From NCBI GenBank assembly GCA_024636595.1, contig JAGXGT010000047.1:1-10278 (forward strand): DNA of 10,278 bases, given 5' to 3'. The translations under genes were made by a program, and so were the position numbers. Positions within the stretch are counted from its first letter, which is position 1. Every line of letters starts with the position of its first letter. The notes below the pieces were generated by a model. The model saw only the letters and a list, made by a program, of their open reading frames with translations, was not told the origin of the DNA and did no database searches. Source of the DNA: Sphingomonadales bacterium. Lineage in GTDB: Bacteria; Pseudomonadota; Alphaproteobacteria; Sphingomonadales; Sphingomonadaceae. This document shows positions 1-5,479 of this stretch, in pieces.

Positions 1-1
1 C

Positions 2-889
2 GGCAAGCCGATCGACACCGACCGCCACTTCATCATCTGCGCCAATGTGCTGGGCAGCTGTCTCGGCAGCTCCGGTCCGGCGACCGTCAACCCCGCCACC
101 GATCAGCCGTGGGGAATGGATTTCCCGGTGATCACCATCGCCGACATGGTCCGGGCGCAGGCGATGCTGCTCGACCATCTCGGGATCGAGCGCCTGCACG
201 CGGTGATCGGCGGCTCGATGGGCGGGATGCAGGCGGTCAGCTGGGCGGCGCTCTATCCGGAACGCGTCGCTTCGGCAGTGATCATTGCCTCTGCCGCGCG
301 CCATAGCGCCCAGAATATTGCCTTTCACGAAGTCGGGCGGCAGGCGATCATGGCCGACCCACGCTGGCGCGGCGGCGCTTATTATGCCGACGACGACCCG
401 CCGAGCAGCGGCCTCGCCGTCGCCCGGATGGCCGCGCATATCACCTATCTGTCGGAAGCCGGCCTGACCGAGAAATTCGGCCGCCGGCTACAGGACCGCG
501 AGGCCAAGACCTTCGGCTTCGACGCGGATTTTCAGGTGGAATCCTATCTCCGCCATCAGGGGATCAGCTTTGTCGACCGCTTCGACGCCAACAGCTATCT
601 CTACATCACCCGGGCGATGGACTATTTCGACCTCGCCGAGGCGCATGGCGGGGTGCTGGCCAATGCCTTCAAGGGCTCGAAAACCCGCTTCTGCCTGATC
701 AGCTTCGACACCGACTGGCTCTATCCGACCAGCGAATCGCGCACGATGGTCCACGCGCTCAACGCGGCGGGGGCAGAGGTCAGCTTCATGGAATTGTCCA
801 GCCCGTTCGGCCATGACAGCTTCTTGCTCGAAAATCCCGAGATGAACCGAATCGTCGACGGCTTCCTGAAGGCGGGAGAGGGGCGATGA
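2..889 (+). CDS. metX: Homoserine O-acyltransferase (acetyltransferase family), 5'-truncated
   Basis: Transfers an acyl group, normally acetyl from acetyl-CoA, to L-homoserine, the committed step of methionine synthesis; cytoplasmic alpha/beta-hydrolase fold. The gene enters the window already open, so 295 residues are visible of a family length near 370, and about 75 N-terminal residues are missing. Family marks seen in order are the HFIICANVLGSCLGSSGP block close to the left edge, the nucleophile elbow GGSMGG (Ser near position 216 of the DNA), the acid loop FDTDWLYP (around 707-726) and the catalytic His in FGHDSFLLE (around 809). All three catalytic elements are therefore present. The TGA stop overlaps the ATG of a short ORF leading into metW. 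Acetyl versus succinyl specificity cannot be read safely from this fragment. Identification is firm. Confidence 0.95.
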   Translation, partial: GKPIDTDRHFIICANVLGSCLGSSGPATVNPATDQPWGMDFPVITIADMVRAQAMLLDHLGIERLHAVIGGSMGGMQAVSWAALYPERVASAVIIASAARHSAQNIAFHEVGRQAIMADPRWRGGAYYADDDPPSSGLAVARMAAHITYLSEAGLTEKFGRRLQDREAKTFGFDADFQVESYLRHQGISFVDRFDANSYLYITRAMDYFDLAEAHGGVLANAFKGSKTRFCLISFDTDWLYPTSESRTMVHALNAAGAEVSFMELSSPFGHDSFLLENPEMNRIVDGFLKAGEGR

Positions 890-1044
890 CCGAAGGTCCT
901 CTCATGTCCTGTCTCTTGCGGAAGTATTTGCTCGCGCGAAGCCGCGAAGCCGCGAAGGTTGATCGGAATATAGTCTTCTTCGTGCCTTCGCGGCTTCGCG
1001 CGCAAAAATCTTCGGTCTCCCGTTTCATCGAGCACGCCGCATGA
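886..1044 (+). CDS. 52-residue bridge ORF running through a palindromic repeat between metX and metW
   Basis: This ATG-to-TGA ORF of 52 codons has no recognised domain. Its ATG overlaps the metX stop as ATGA (886-889), and its own TGA overlaps the metW ATG as ATGA (1041-1044). The middle (about ARSREAAK ... VPSRLRAQ) is simply the translated palindromic repeat at 933-1002, so the peptide is rich in Arg, Ala and Ser and probably has no function as a protein. What is seen is an unbroken frame with coupling-type overlaps at both ends. The inference is that translating it carries ribosomes from metX to metW, which itself has only a weak ribosome binding site. Chance openness of a GC-rich repeat is the alternative, so confidence that it is a real gene is low. 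Confidence 0.35.
   Translation: MTEGPLMSCLLRKYLLARSREAAKVDRNIVFFVPSRLRAQKSSVSRFIEHAA
933..1002. repeat. Palindromic intergenic repeat, family A copy 1
   Basis: A perfect 17-bp inverted repeat pairs 933-949 (CGCGCGAAGCCGCGAAG) with 986-1002, separated by 36 bp. The left arm is followed by a second partial unit, CCGCGAAGG, so the left side looks slightly expanded. A related element lies at 5363-5429 upstream of prfC and shares the CGCGAAGCCGCGAAGG core and the CTTCGTG-type inner end. There is no T-run next to the stem, so it is not a standard terminator. It resembles REP-like dispersed palindromes of Sphingomonadales, although no transposase is visible here. Confidence 0.8.
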
Positions 1045-1631
1045 CAAAACTCCGCCCCGACCTGCAGATCATCGCCGACAATATCGCGCCCGGCAGCCGG
1101 GTGCTCGATATCGGCTGCGGCGATGGTGCGCTGATGGCGGCGCTGCGCGATCAGAAGGGCTGCGACGCGCGCGGGCTGGAGATTGACCCGGCCAATGTCG
1201 CCAGCGCCGTCGCCAAGGGCCTGTCAGTGGTGCAGGGCGATGCCGACACCGACCTCCGCACCTATCCGGCGGGCAGCTTCGACTATGCGGTGCTCAGCCA
1301 GACGCTGCAAACCACCCACCGGCCCGACATGATCCTCGCCGAACTGCTGCGGATCGGCCAGCAGGCCTTTGTCAGCTTCCCCAATTTCGCGCACTGGCGC
1401 ATCCGCATGTCGCTGCTGCTGCGCGGCCGCATGCCGGTCACCCGGCTGATCCCGCAAAGTTGGTACGATACGCCCAACATTCACCATGTCACGGTCGACG
1501 ATTTCCGCGCGCTTGTGCAGGACGGCAAGTTCACCCAGGAAGGGCAATGGTTTCTGAGCGGCGACAAGCAGACCGGGCGCAGCATGGCCAATTTGCTGGC
1601 CGAACATGCAGTGTTCCTGTTGCGGGGGTAA
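1041..1631 (+). CDS. metW: MetW, methyltransferase-fold partner of MetX in methionine biosynthesis
   Basis: This 196-residue protein has the usual MetW length. It carries a class I SAM-binding fold with motif I as VLDIGCGDG (residues about 21-29) and the acidic residue ending strand 2 in LEID (about 46-49). It also has the MetW-type blocks YAVLSQTLQTT, FVSFPNFAHWRIR and WYDTPNIHHVT. In this family MetW acts with MetX and is needed for efficient homoserine acylation in several proteobacteria; a methyl-transfer reaction is not established. The start at 1041 is forced: upstream in frame there is a stop at 960-962 and no ATG or GTG in between. The upstream bases hold only GAG as a possible ribosome binding site, which fits translational coupling from the overlapping bridge ORF. 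It forms an operon with metX. Confidence 0.95.
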   Translation: MTKLRPDLQIIADNIAPGSRVLDIGCGDGALMAALRDQKGCDARGLEIDPANVASAVAKGLSVVQGDADTDLRTYPAGSFDYAVLSQTLQTTHRPDMILAELLRIGQQAFVSFPNFAHWRIRMSLLLRGRMPVTRLIPQSWYDTPNIHHVTVDDFRALVQDGKFTQEGQWFLSGDKQTGRSMANLLAEHAVFLLRG

Positions 1632-1635
1632 CGTC

Positions 1636-1719
1636 GTCATCCCAGCGAAGGCTGGGATCCAACCCAATGGCAGTGAGTTTCCGAAGCTTGGTTTAGGCCC
1701 CAGCCTTCGCTGGGGCGAC
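1636..1719. repeat. 84-bp double-hairpin repeat, family B copy 1
   Basis: The element has imperfect terminal inverted repeats of about 22 bp (GTCATCCCAGCG... and ...CGCTGGGGCGAC). Each end also folds by itself into a perfect 7-bp stem with a 4-base loop: 1640-1657 (TCCCAGC/GCTGGGA) and 1698-1715 (CCCCAGC/GCTGGGG). It begins 4 bp after the metW stop. A second copy in the same orientation lies at 2311-2394, identical at 79 of 84 positions by hand alignment. It looks like a non-autonomous REP- or MITE-like element. It may also shield or end the metW transcript, but it lacks a T-run. Confidence 0.85.
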
Positions 1720-1729
1720 AACAGCTATC

Positions 1730-1756
1730 TTGACATTGTACAACAATAGGTACAGA
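1730..1756 (+). promoter_or_regulatory. Probable yefM-yoeB promoter (-35 TTGACA)
   Basis: A perfect -35 hexamer TTGACA sits at 1730-1735, eleven bases after the family B repeat ends. The best -10 candidate is TACAGA (1751-1756) with a short 15-bp spacer, so the -10 is weak. If it is correct, the transcript would start only a few bases before the ATG at 1768. That fits the absence of a clear ribosome binding site there. The -35 is convincing; the -10 is uncertain. Confidence 0.5.
1736..1754. promoter_or_regulatory. YefM-YoeB type double operator
   Basis: A perfect palindrome TTGTACAA (1736-1743, core TGTACA at 1737-1742) is followed by a second core GGTACA (1749-1754), one base different from TGTACA. 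The centres are 12 bp apart. In E. coli the YefM-YoeB complex represses its own promoter through adjacent long and short repeats with TGTACA cores spaced 12 bp centre to centre, so both the motif and the geometry match. The sites overlap the promoter, as expected for autorepression. Confidence 0.7.
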
Positions 1757-1767
1757 AAAAGCCCATC

Positions 1768-2022
1768 ATGTTGATGGAAAATTTCTCGAAGGCCCGTGCC
1801 AATCTGAAGGCATTGATGGATCGTGTCGTCGCCGATAAGGTTGCGATAAAAATCACGCGTCAAAATGGTGAAGCGGTGGTGATGATTTCCGAGAGCGAAT
1901 GGGCCGGTATGGAGGAAACCATCCACCTCCTTTCTTCGCCCGAAAATGCGCGTCGGCTGATGGAGGCAATACGGGGTCTTGATGCCGGTGGAGGCGAGGA
2001 ACACGAGCTGATTTATCCGTGA
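1768..2022 (+). CDS. yefM: Antitoxin of the YefM/Phd family
   Basis: An 84-residue antitoxin that neutralises the downstream YoeB toxin and, with it, represses the operon. The N-terminal half (FSKARANLKALMDRVV ... KITRQNGEAVVMIS) is the dimerising DNA-binding Phd/YefM fold. The C-terminal part (EETIHLLSSPENARRLMEAI) matches the toxin-binding tail of E. coli YefM closely, and length is normal. Two starts are possible, ATG at 1768 or ATG at 1774; neither has a clear ribosome binding site. The second would give MENFSKARAN and aligns slightly better with E. coli YefM. Its stop overlaps the yoeB GTG start (GTGA, 2019-2022). Local GC is about 50% by hand count (1801-1920), below the neighbouring housekeeping genes, which suggests later acquisition. 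Confidence 0.93.
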   Translation: MLMENFSKARANLKALMDRVVADKVAIKITRQNGEAVVMISESEWAGMEETIHLLSSPENARRLMEAIRGLDAGGGEEHELIYP

Positions 2023-2285
2023 AGATTACGTTCTGGCCGACCGCGTGGGAAGACTATTGCCACTGGCAGGATAATGATCGCAAGTTGCTTGATCGCGTAA
2101 ACACCCTAATCGAAGAATGTCGACGTCACCCTTTCAAAGGAACCGGCAAGCCTGAACCGCTTCGCGGTCAGCTAAAGGGCTGGTGGGCGCGAAGGATTAC
2201 GCAGGAGCATCGGTTGGTTTATCGGGTAAGTGGCGAAGGCGATGCACAAGCGCTGGAAATTGCGCAGTGCCGATATCATTATTAA
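2019..2285 (+). CDS. yoeB: Toxin YoeB, ribosome-dependent mRNA endonuclease
   Basis: An 88-residue RelE-superfamily toxin that binds the ribosomal A site and cleaves mRNA when free of YefM. Family blocks are W-x-DYCHWQDND near the N terminus, FKGTGKPEPL, WARRITQEHRLVYRV and the C-terminal CRYHY. The catalytic residues of E. coli YoeB have counterparts: Glu46 in KPEP, Arg65 in EHRLVY, and the terminal His-Tyr pair (87-88). The toxin therefore appears intact. It starts with GTG overlapping the antitoxin stop by 4 bp, the usual coupled arrangement that makes antitoxin first. It converges on the MFS transporter gene, with a family B repeat between them. Confidence 0.94.
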   Translation: MKITFWPTAWEDYCHWQDNDRKLLDRVNTLIEECRRHPFKGTGKPEPLRGQLKGWWARRITQEHRLVYRVSGEGDAQALEIAQCRYHY

Positions 2286-2310
2286 CTAGGGTGGGTTCAT
2301 AGTGAACACC

Positions 2311-2394
2311 GTCATCCCAGCGAAGGCTGGGATCCAACCCAATGGTAGTGAGATGCCGGAGCTTGGTTTAGGCCCCAGCCTTCGCTGGGGTGAC
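2311..2394. repeat. 84-bp double-hairpin repeat, family B copy 2
   Basis: This is the same element as 1636-1719, in the same orientation and the same length, with five substitutions. Its two internal perfect hairpins are at 2315-2332 and 2373-2390. It lies 25 bp after the yoeB stop and 36 bp before the end of the convergent MFS gene, so it could serve as a two-way transcript end even without a T-run. A small separate hairpin, GTTCA-TAG-TGAAC (2295-2307), sits just before it. The two copies bracket the toxin-antitoxin operon with a start-to-start distance of 675 bp. Confidence 0.85.
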
Positions 2395-2430
2395 GAATAA
2401 TCTGGACGAGCCAACACCCGCAAATTGCCC

Positions 2431-3732
2431 TCACCCCCGCTGCACCTCATCCAACCCCCATGCGGCGAGTATCGCCAACCCGCTCATCCCGGCCATCACC
2501 GCCAGGACAACCTCACCGCCAAACATATGCGCGACCAGACTGAAAACCCCGCCGGCCAGCAACAGCAACCCGATCACCGTATTCGACAACGCTGTATAGG
2601 CGGCTCGCGTATCTTCATCCGCCATATCGACAAGATGCGTCGACCGCCCGAGCCGCACGCCCTGATAGGCGATCATCAGGCCGAACAGCAGCACCGGCAA
2701 AATATATCCGCCCGCCAAACTACCGGCAAAGGCAAGCCAGCTTGTCGTAGCCAAAATGATGGCCGCGACCAGTGCCGAGAAGATCAGCACCTTGCGGCTG
2801 GACCCGTCCGACAGGCGACCCCAGACAAAGCTGCTCAACAGGCCGGCCAATGCGGACGCAAGCACCAGAAAACCCAATTTGTCATAGCCTTCTCCGGCCC
2901 GGCTGCCGACGGCAATCATGAACGGCGGGGCCAGAGCAGTGGCGGTCAACAGCCCGCGGGTCAGGATGAAGCGGCGCAATTGCGGATCGGCGCGCAGATA
3001 GGTGAAATTGGCCAGGGCTTCTTTCAAGGCGGTTTTGCCGCCATCCGTGGCGCCGGGCCGTTCCTTGAGAGTGGCGAACAGCAGTGCGCTCGCTATCCAA
3101 GCCCCGCCGGCCAGAAACAGGCCACCAATAACCAGCGTCATCCGGTCGACCAGATGGAAGGACAGGGACAGGGCATAGACGATCACGGTTACCGACGCGA
3201 TCGAACCCGCCAGCCCGGTGGCAGTGCCGCGCCGCGACTTGTCGATGGTCTTGCCGAGTACGTCCTTGTAGCAGACCGAACAGACGCTCCGCGCCAGCGC
3301 CAGTATCGCCAATGCGAGGACAATCGCCCAGCCCGCCGTAGCGCCGGTCAGACTGGTCGCGATAATCGCGATCGCGGCAGCCGCAAGGCCCTGCACCGTC
3401 GAACCCACCGCCCATGCCCATTTGCGGCGCGGAAGCTTGCGCAAAAAGCCCGCTGTCAGTAGCTGCGGCAATAACGCGCCCGCTTCTCTGACCGGTACCA
3501 GCAATCCGATAAGCGCAACCGGCGCGCCGAGTGAGGTCATCAGCCAGCTCAGCACCAGTTTTGGGTCAACCAGCCCATCAGCACTTTTGGTAAGGGCGAG
3601 CGCACCCACATGCTTGAAGAAATTGCCCGGCTCTTGCTGGCACGCGCTTTCCGGAATATCGGCGCAGACGCGACCTTCGTCATCTATGACGATCGCCTGA
3701 AAGGCTTTATCGGTCGTTGATCGGCTGGCCAT
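2431..3732 (-). CDS. MFS transporter, substrate unknown
   Basis: A 433-residue major facilitator superfamily membrane protein with roughly 10-12 hydrophobic spans between about residues 60 and 425. A soluble N-terminal region of about 55 residues (DDEGRVCADIPESACQQEPGNF) precedes the first span and looks characteristic of a subfamily rather than a mis-called start. A central charged loop (about 222-250) splits the halves. The second half has a motif A-like GRLSDGSSRKVL (305-316). A Cys-x-x-Cys pair (CSVC, 151-154) precedes a KDVLGKTIDKSRRG loop. The start lies 17 bp after the prfC stop, so the two are probably co-transcribed. There is no good ribosome binding site; a small hairpin fills that position, which suggests coupling to prfC termination. 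Superfamily is firm, transported compound unknown. Confidence 0.85.
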   Translation of the reverse strand: MASRSTTDKAFQAIVIDDEGRVCADIPESACQQEPGNFFKHVGALALTKSADGLVDPKLVLSWLMTSLGAPVALIGLLVPVREAGALLPQLLTAGFLRKLPRRKWAWAVGSTVQGLAAAAIAIIATSLTGATAGWAIVLALAILALARSVCSVCYKDVLGKTIDKSRRGTATGLAGSIASVTVIVYALSLSFHLVDRMTLVIGGLFLAGGAWIASALLFATLKERPGATDGGKTALKEALANFTYLRADPQLRRFILTRGLLTATALAPPFMIAVGSRAGEGYDKLGFLVLASALAGLLSSFVWGRLSDGSSRKVLIFSALVAAIILATTSWLAFAGSLAGGYILPVLLFGLMIAYQGVRLGRSTHLVDMADEDTRAAYTALSNTVIGLLLLAGGVFSLVAHMFGGEVVLAVMAGMSGLAILAAWGLDEVQRG

Positions 3733-3735
3733 GGC

Positions 3736-3748
3736 CGGGTTTTACCCG
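3736..3748 (-). promoter_or_regulatory. Small hairpin between the prfC stop and the MFS start
   Basis: On the minus strand CGGGT-AAA-ACCCG forms a perfect 5-bp stem with a 3-base loop. It starts one base after the prfC TAG and ends 3 bases before the transporter ATG. It occupies the place where a ribosome binding site should be. It may limit independent initiation so that the transporter depends on ribosomes finishing prfC. It is short and could be chance. Confidence 0.35.
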
Positions 3749-3749
3749 A

Positions 3750-5312
3750 CTAGCGCTCGCGTGTCGCGCTGAACGTGATCTCGGGATTGCGCTCTTGCTG
3801 GTAATTCACATCCCAGGCCGATTTCGCCAGAAACACCAGATTGTCATCGCGGTCCTTGGCGAGCGAACTCTGGTTGATATTGGCAAAGGCATTGACCGTC
3901 GCCTCGTCGCCGCCGATCCAGCGGGCGGTTTCGAACGGCGCGATTTCGAGATAGGCGTCGACCTTATATTCTGCTTCCAGCCGCGAGACCAATACCTCGA
4001 GCTGCAACTGGCCGACCACGCCGATGATCCAGTTGGCACCGAGCTCGGGATAGAAGACCTGCACCACGCCTTCTTCGCTCAGATCATCTAGCGCCTTGCG
4101 CAATTGTTTGGTCTTGGTTGGATCGCGCAGAATCACGCGGCGGAGGATTTCCGGAGCGAAATTGGGCAGGCCGGTAATCCGTACCTGATTCTTTTCCGAT
4201 AAAGTATCGCCGACCCGCAAGGTGCCGTGATTGGGAATGCCGATAATATCGCCCGGTTCCGCCGTGTTGGCAATTTCCCGGTCCTGGGCGAAAAACAGGA
4301 TCGGCGAGTGGATCGCAATCGGTTTGCCGAGACCCGAAGGGATCAATTTCATGCCGCGCTTGAACTCGCCCGAGCACAGCCGCATGAAGGCGATCCGGTC
4401 GCGGTGCTGCGGATCCATATTCGCCTGAATCTTGAAAATGAAACCGGTGACATCGTCGCTCGCCGGATCGATCGGAGCCGGTTCAGCGGGTTGCGGGCGC
4501 GGCGATGGCGCATAGTCGGCAATCGCCTCGATCAGCTCTTCGACGCCAAATTGCTTGAGCGCGGAGCCGAAATAGACCGGTGTCAGATCGCCGTTCTGAT
4601 AGGCTTCCAGATCAAAGCTGCTATAGCCGCCCTTGGCCAGCTCGCCCTCGCTGGTCAGCCGTTCGAGCGCGCCTTCGCTGAGTACGTCGGCCAGTTTCGG
4701 ATCATCCAGTCCGGTAAATTGCTGGGTCACGCCGTCATATTGTTTGCTGTTGCCGGTCGGCTGGTGCAGCTGGTTGTTGATCAGATCATAGACGCCCTCA
4801 AACTGTCCGCCCATGCCGGTCGGCCAGCTCATCGGGCAGACATCGAGTGCGAGCTTGTCGGCAACCTCGTCGAGCAGTTCGAACGGATCGCGGCCTTCGC
4901 GGTCGACCTTGTTGACAAAGGTGATGATCGGCACGCTGCGCATCCTGCAGACCTCGAACAGCTTCAGTGTTTGCGCCTCAATCCCGCTTGCCGCATCGAT
5001 CACCATGATCGCGCTGTCGACTGCGGTCAGCGTCCGATAGGTATCCTCGGAAAAATCCTCATGGCCCGGCGTGTCGAGCAGGTTGAAGACAATGCCGTTG
5101 CGTTCGAAGGTCATGACGCTGGAGGTCACCGAAATGCCGCGCTGCTGCTCGATCTTCATCCAGTCCGATCGCGCCCGCCGGTTGTCGCCCCGCGCCTTGA
5201 CCTCGCCCGCCAAATGGATAGCGCCGCCCTTCAGCAGAAGCTTCTCGGTCAGCGTCGTCTTACCCGCATCGGGGTGAGAGATAATCGCGAATGTACGGCG
5301 AGGTTTGGTCAT
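3750..5312 (-). CDS. prfC: Peptide chain release factor 3 (RF3)
   Basis: A translational GTPase that removes RF1 or RF2 from the ribosome after peptide release. The 520 residues compare with 529 in E. coli. The G motifs are intact: P-loop SHPDAGKTT (12-20), switch I region QQRGISVTSSV (56-66), DTPGHEDF (80-87) and NKVD (134-137). The conserved RF3 start TFAIISHPDAGKTT places initiation at MTKPRR (ATG at 5312). The frame stays open upstream to 5438 through a palindromic repeat, giving a possible 42-residue extension. That extension is translated repeat plus a basic stretch and has no counterpart in the family, so I reject it. The gene follows pheT after a 167-bp gap and leads directly into the MFS gene. 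Confidence 0.96.
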   Translation of the reverse strand: MTKPRRTFAIISHPDAGKTTLTEKLLLKGGAIHLAGEVKARGDNRRARSDWMKIEQQRGISVTSSVMTFERNGIVFNLLDTPGHEDFSEDTYRTLTAVDSAIMVIDAASGIEAQTLKLFEVCRMRSVPIITFVNKVDREGRDPFELLDEVADKLALDVCPMSWPTGMGGQFEGVYDLINNQLHQPTGNSKQYDGVTQQFTGLDDPKLADVLSEGALERLTSEGELAKGGYSSFDLEAYQNGDLTPVYFGSALKQFGVEELIEAIADYAPSPRPQPAEPAPIDPASDDVTGFIFKIQANMDPQHRDRIAFMRLCSGEFKRGMKLIPSGLGKPIAIHSPILFFAQDREIANTAEPGDIIGIPNHGTLRVGDTLSEKNQVRITGLPNFAPEILRRVILRDPTKTKQLRKALDDLSEEGVVQVFYPELGANWIIGVVGQLQLEVLVSRLEAEYKVDAYLEIAPFETARWIGGDEATVNAFANINQSSLAKDRDDNLVFLAKSAWDVNYQQERNPEITFSATRER

Positions 5313-5334
5313 GGTTTCTGTTTCTCGTTTCCGC

Positions 5335-5363
5335 GTTAGCGGAGCCATAGTAAAATTTGTCAC
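5335..5363 (-). promoter_or_regulatory. Candidate prfC promoter at the edge of the repeat
   Basis: On the minus strand GTGACA (5363-5358) could be a -35 and GCTAAC (5340-5335) a weak -10, with a 17-bp spacer. The -35 would come from the outer end of the family A repeat. A short hairpin, TCCGC-GTTA-GCGGA (5330-5343), overlaps the -10. The -10 match is only 3 of 6, so this is tentative. Confidence 0.25.
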
Positions 5364-5429
5364 GCGAAGCCGCGAAGGCACCAAGATTTCAAGGCAACCC
5401 GAATCTCTTCGTGTCTTCGCGACTTCGCG
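5363..5429. repeat. Palindromic intergenic repeat, family A copy 2
   Basis: Arms of 24 bases, 5363-5386 and 5406-5429, pair with 3 mismatches around a 19-base centre. The core CGCGAAGCCGCGAAGG is shared with copy 1 at 933-1002. It occupies the middle of the pheT-prfC gap. The prfC frame is open across it on the minus strand, and a plus-strand frame is open too, a by-product of its GC-rich composition rather than evidence of a gene. Confidence 0.8.
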
Positions 5430-5436
5430 CGAAACC

Positions 5437-5465
5437 AAAAAAGATCGGGTGCAGCTATCGCTGCA
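5437..5465 (-). terminator. Weak candidate terminator after pheT
   Basis: On the minus strand, 14 bases after the pheT stop, a 6-bp stem TGCAGC-GATA-GCTGCA (5465-5450) is followed after seven bases by a run of six T (5442-5437). The stem is short and the T-run is too distant for a textbook intrinsic terminator, so read-through into prfC is quite possible. Confidence 0.25.
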
Positions 5466-5479
5466 GATGCGTGATAAAA

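Noticed and set aside
1224..1721. 165-codon minus-strand ORF opposite metW and repeat 1
   Set aside because: It starts in the family B repeat and runs antisense through conserved MetW blocks.
1636..2394. The two 84-bp repeats as a CRISPR array or insertion-sequence ends
   Set aside because: There are only two copies around a recognisable operon, no regular short spacers, and no transposase between them.
2425..3462. 345-codon plus-strand ORF opposite the MFS gene
   Set aside because: Gln/Arg-rich shadow frame; the opposite strand encodes hydrophobic spans and MFS motifs.
4227..5339. 370-codon plus-strand ORF opposite prfC
   Set aside because: Antisense to conserved GTPase motifs of RF3; no family features of its own.
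5313..5438. N-terminal extension of RF3 by 42 residues
   Set aside because: The extension is repeat sequence with no counterpart in RF3 proteins; the conserved start at 5312 gives the normal length.
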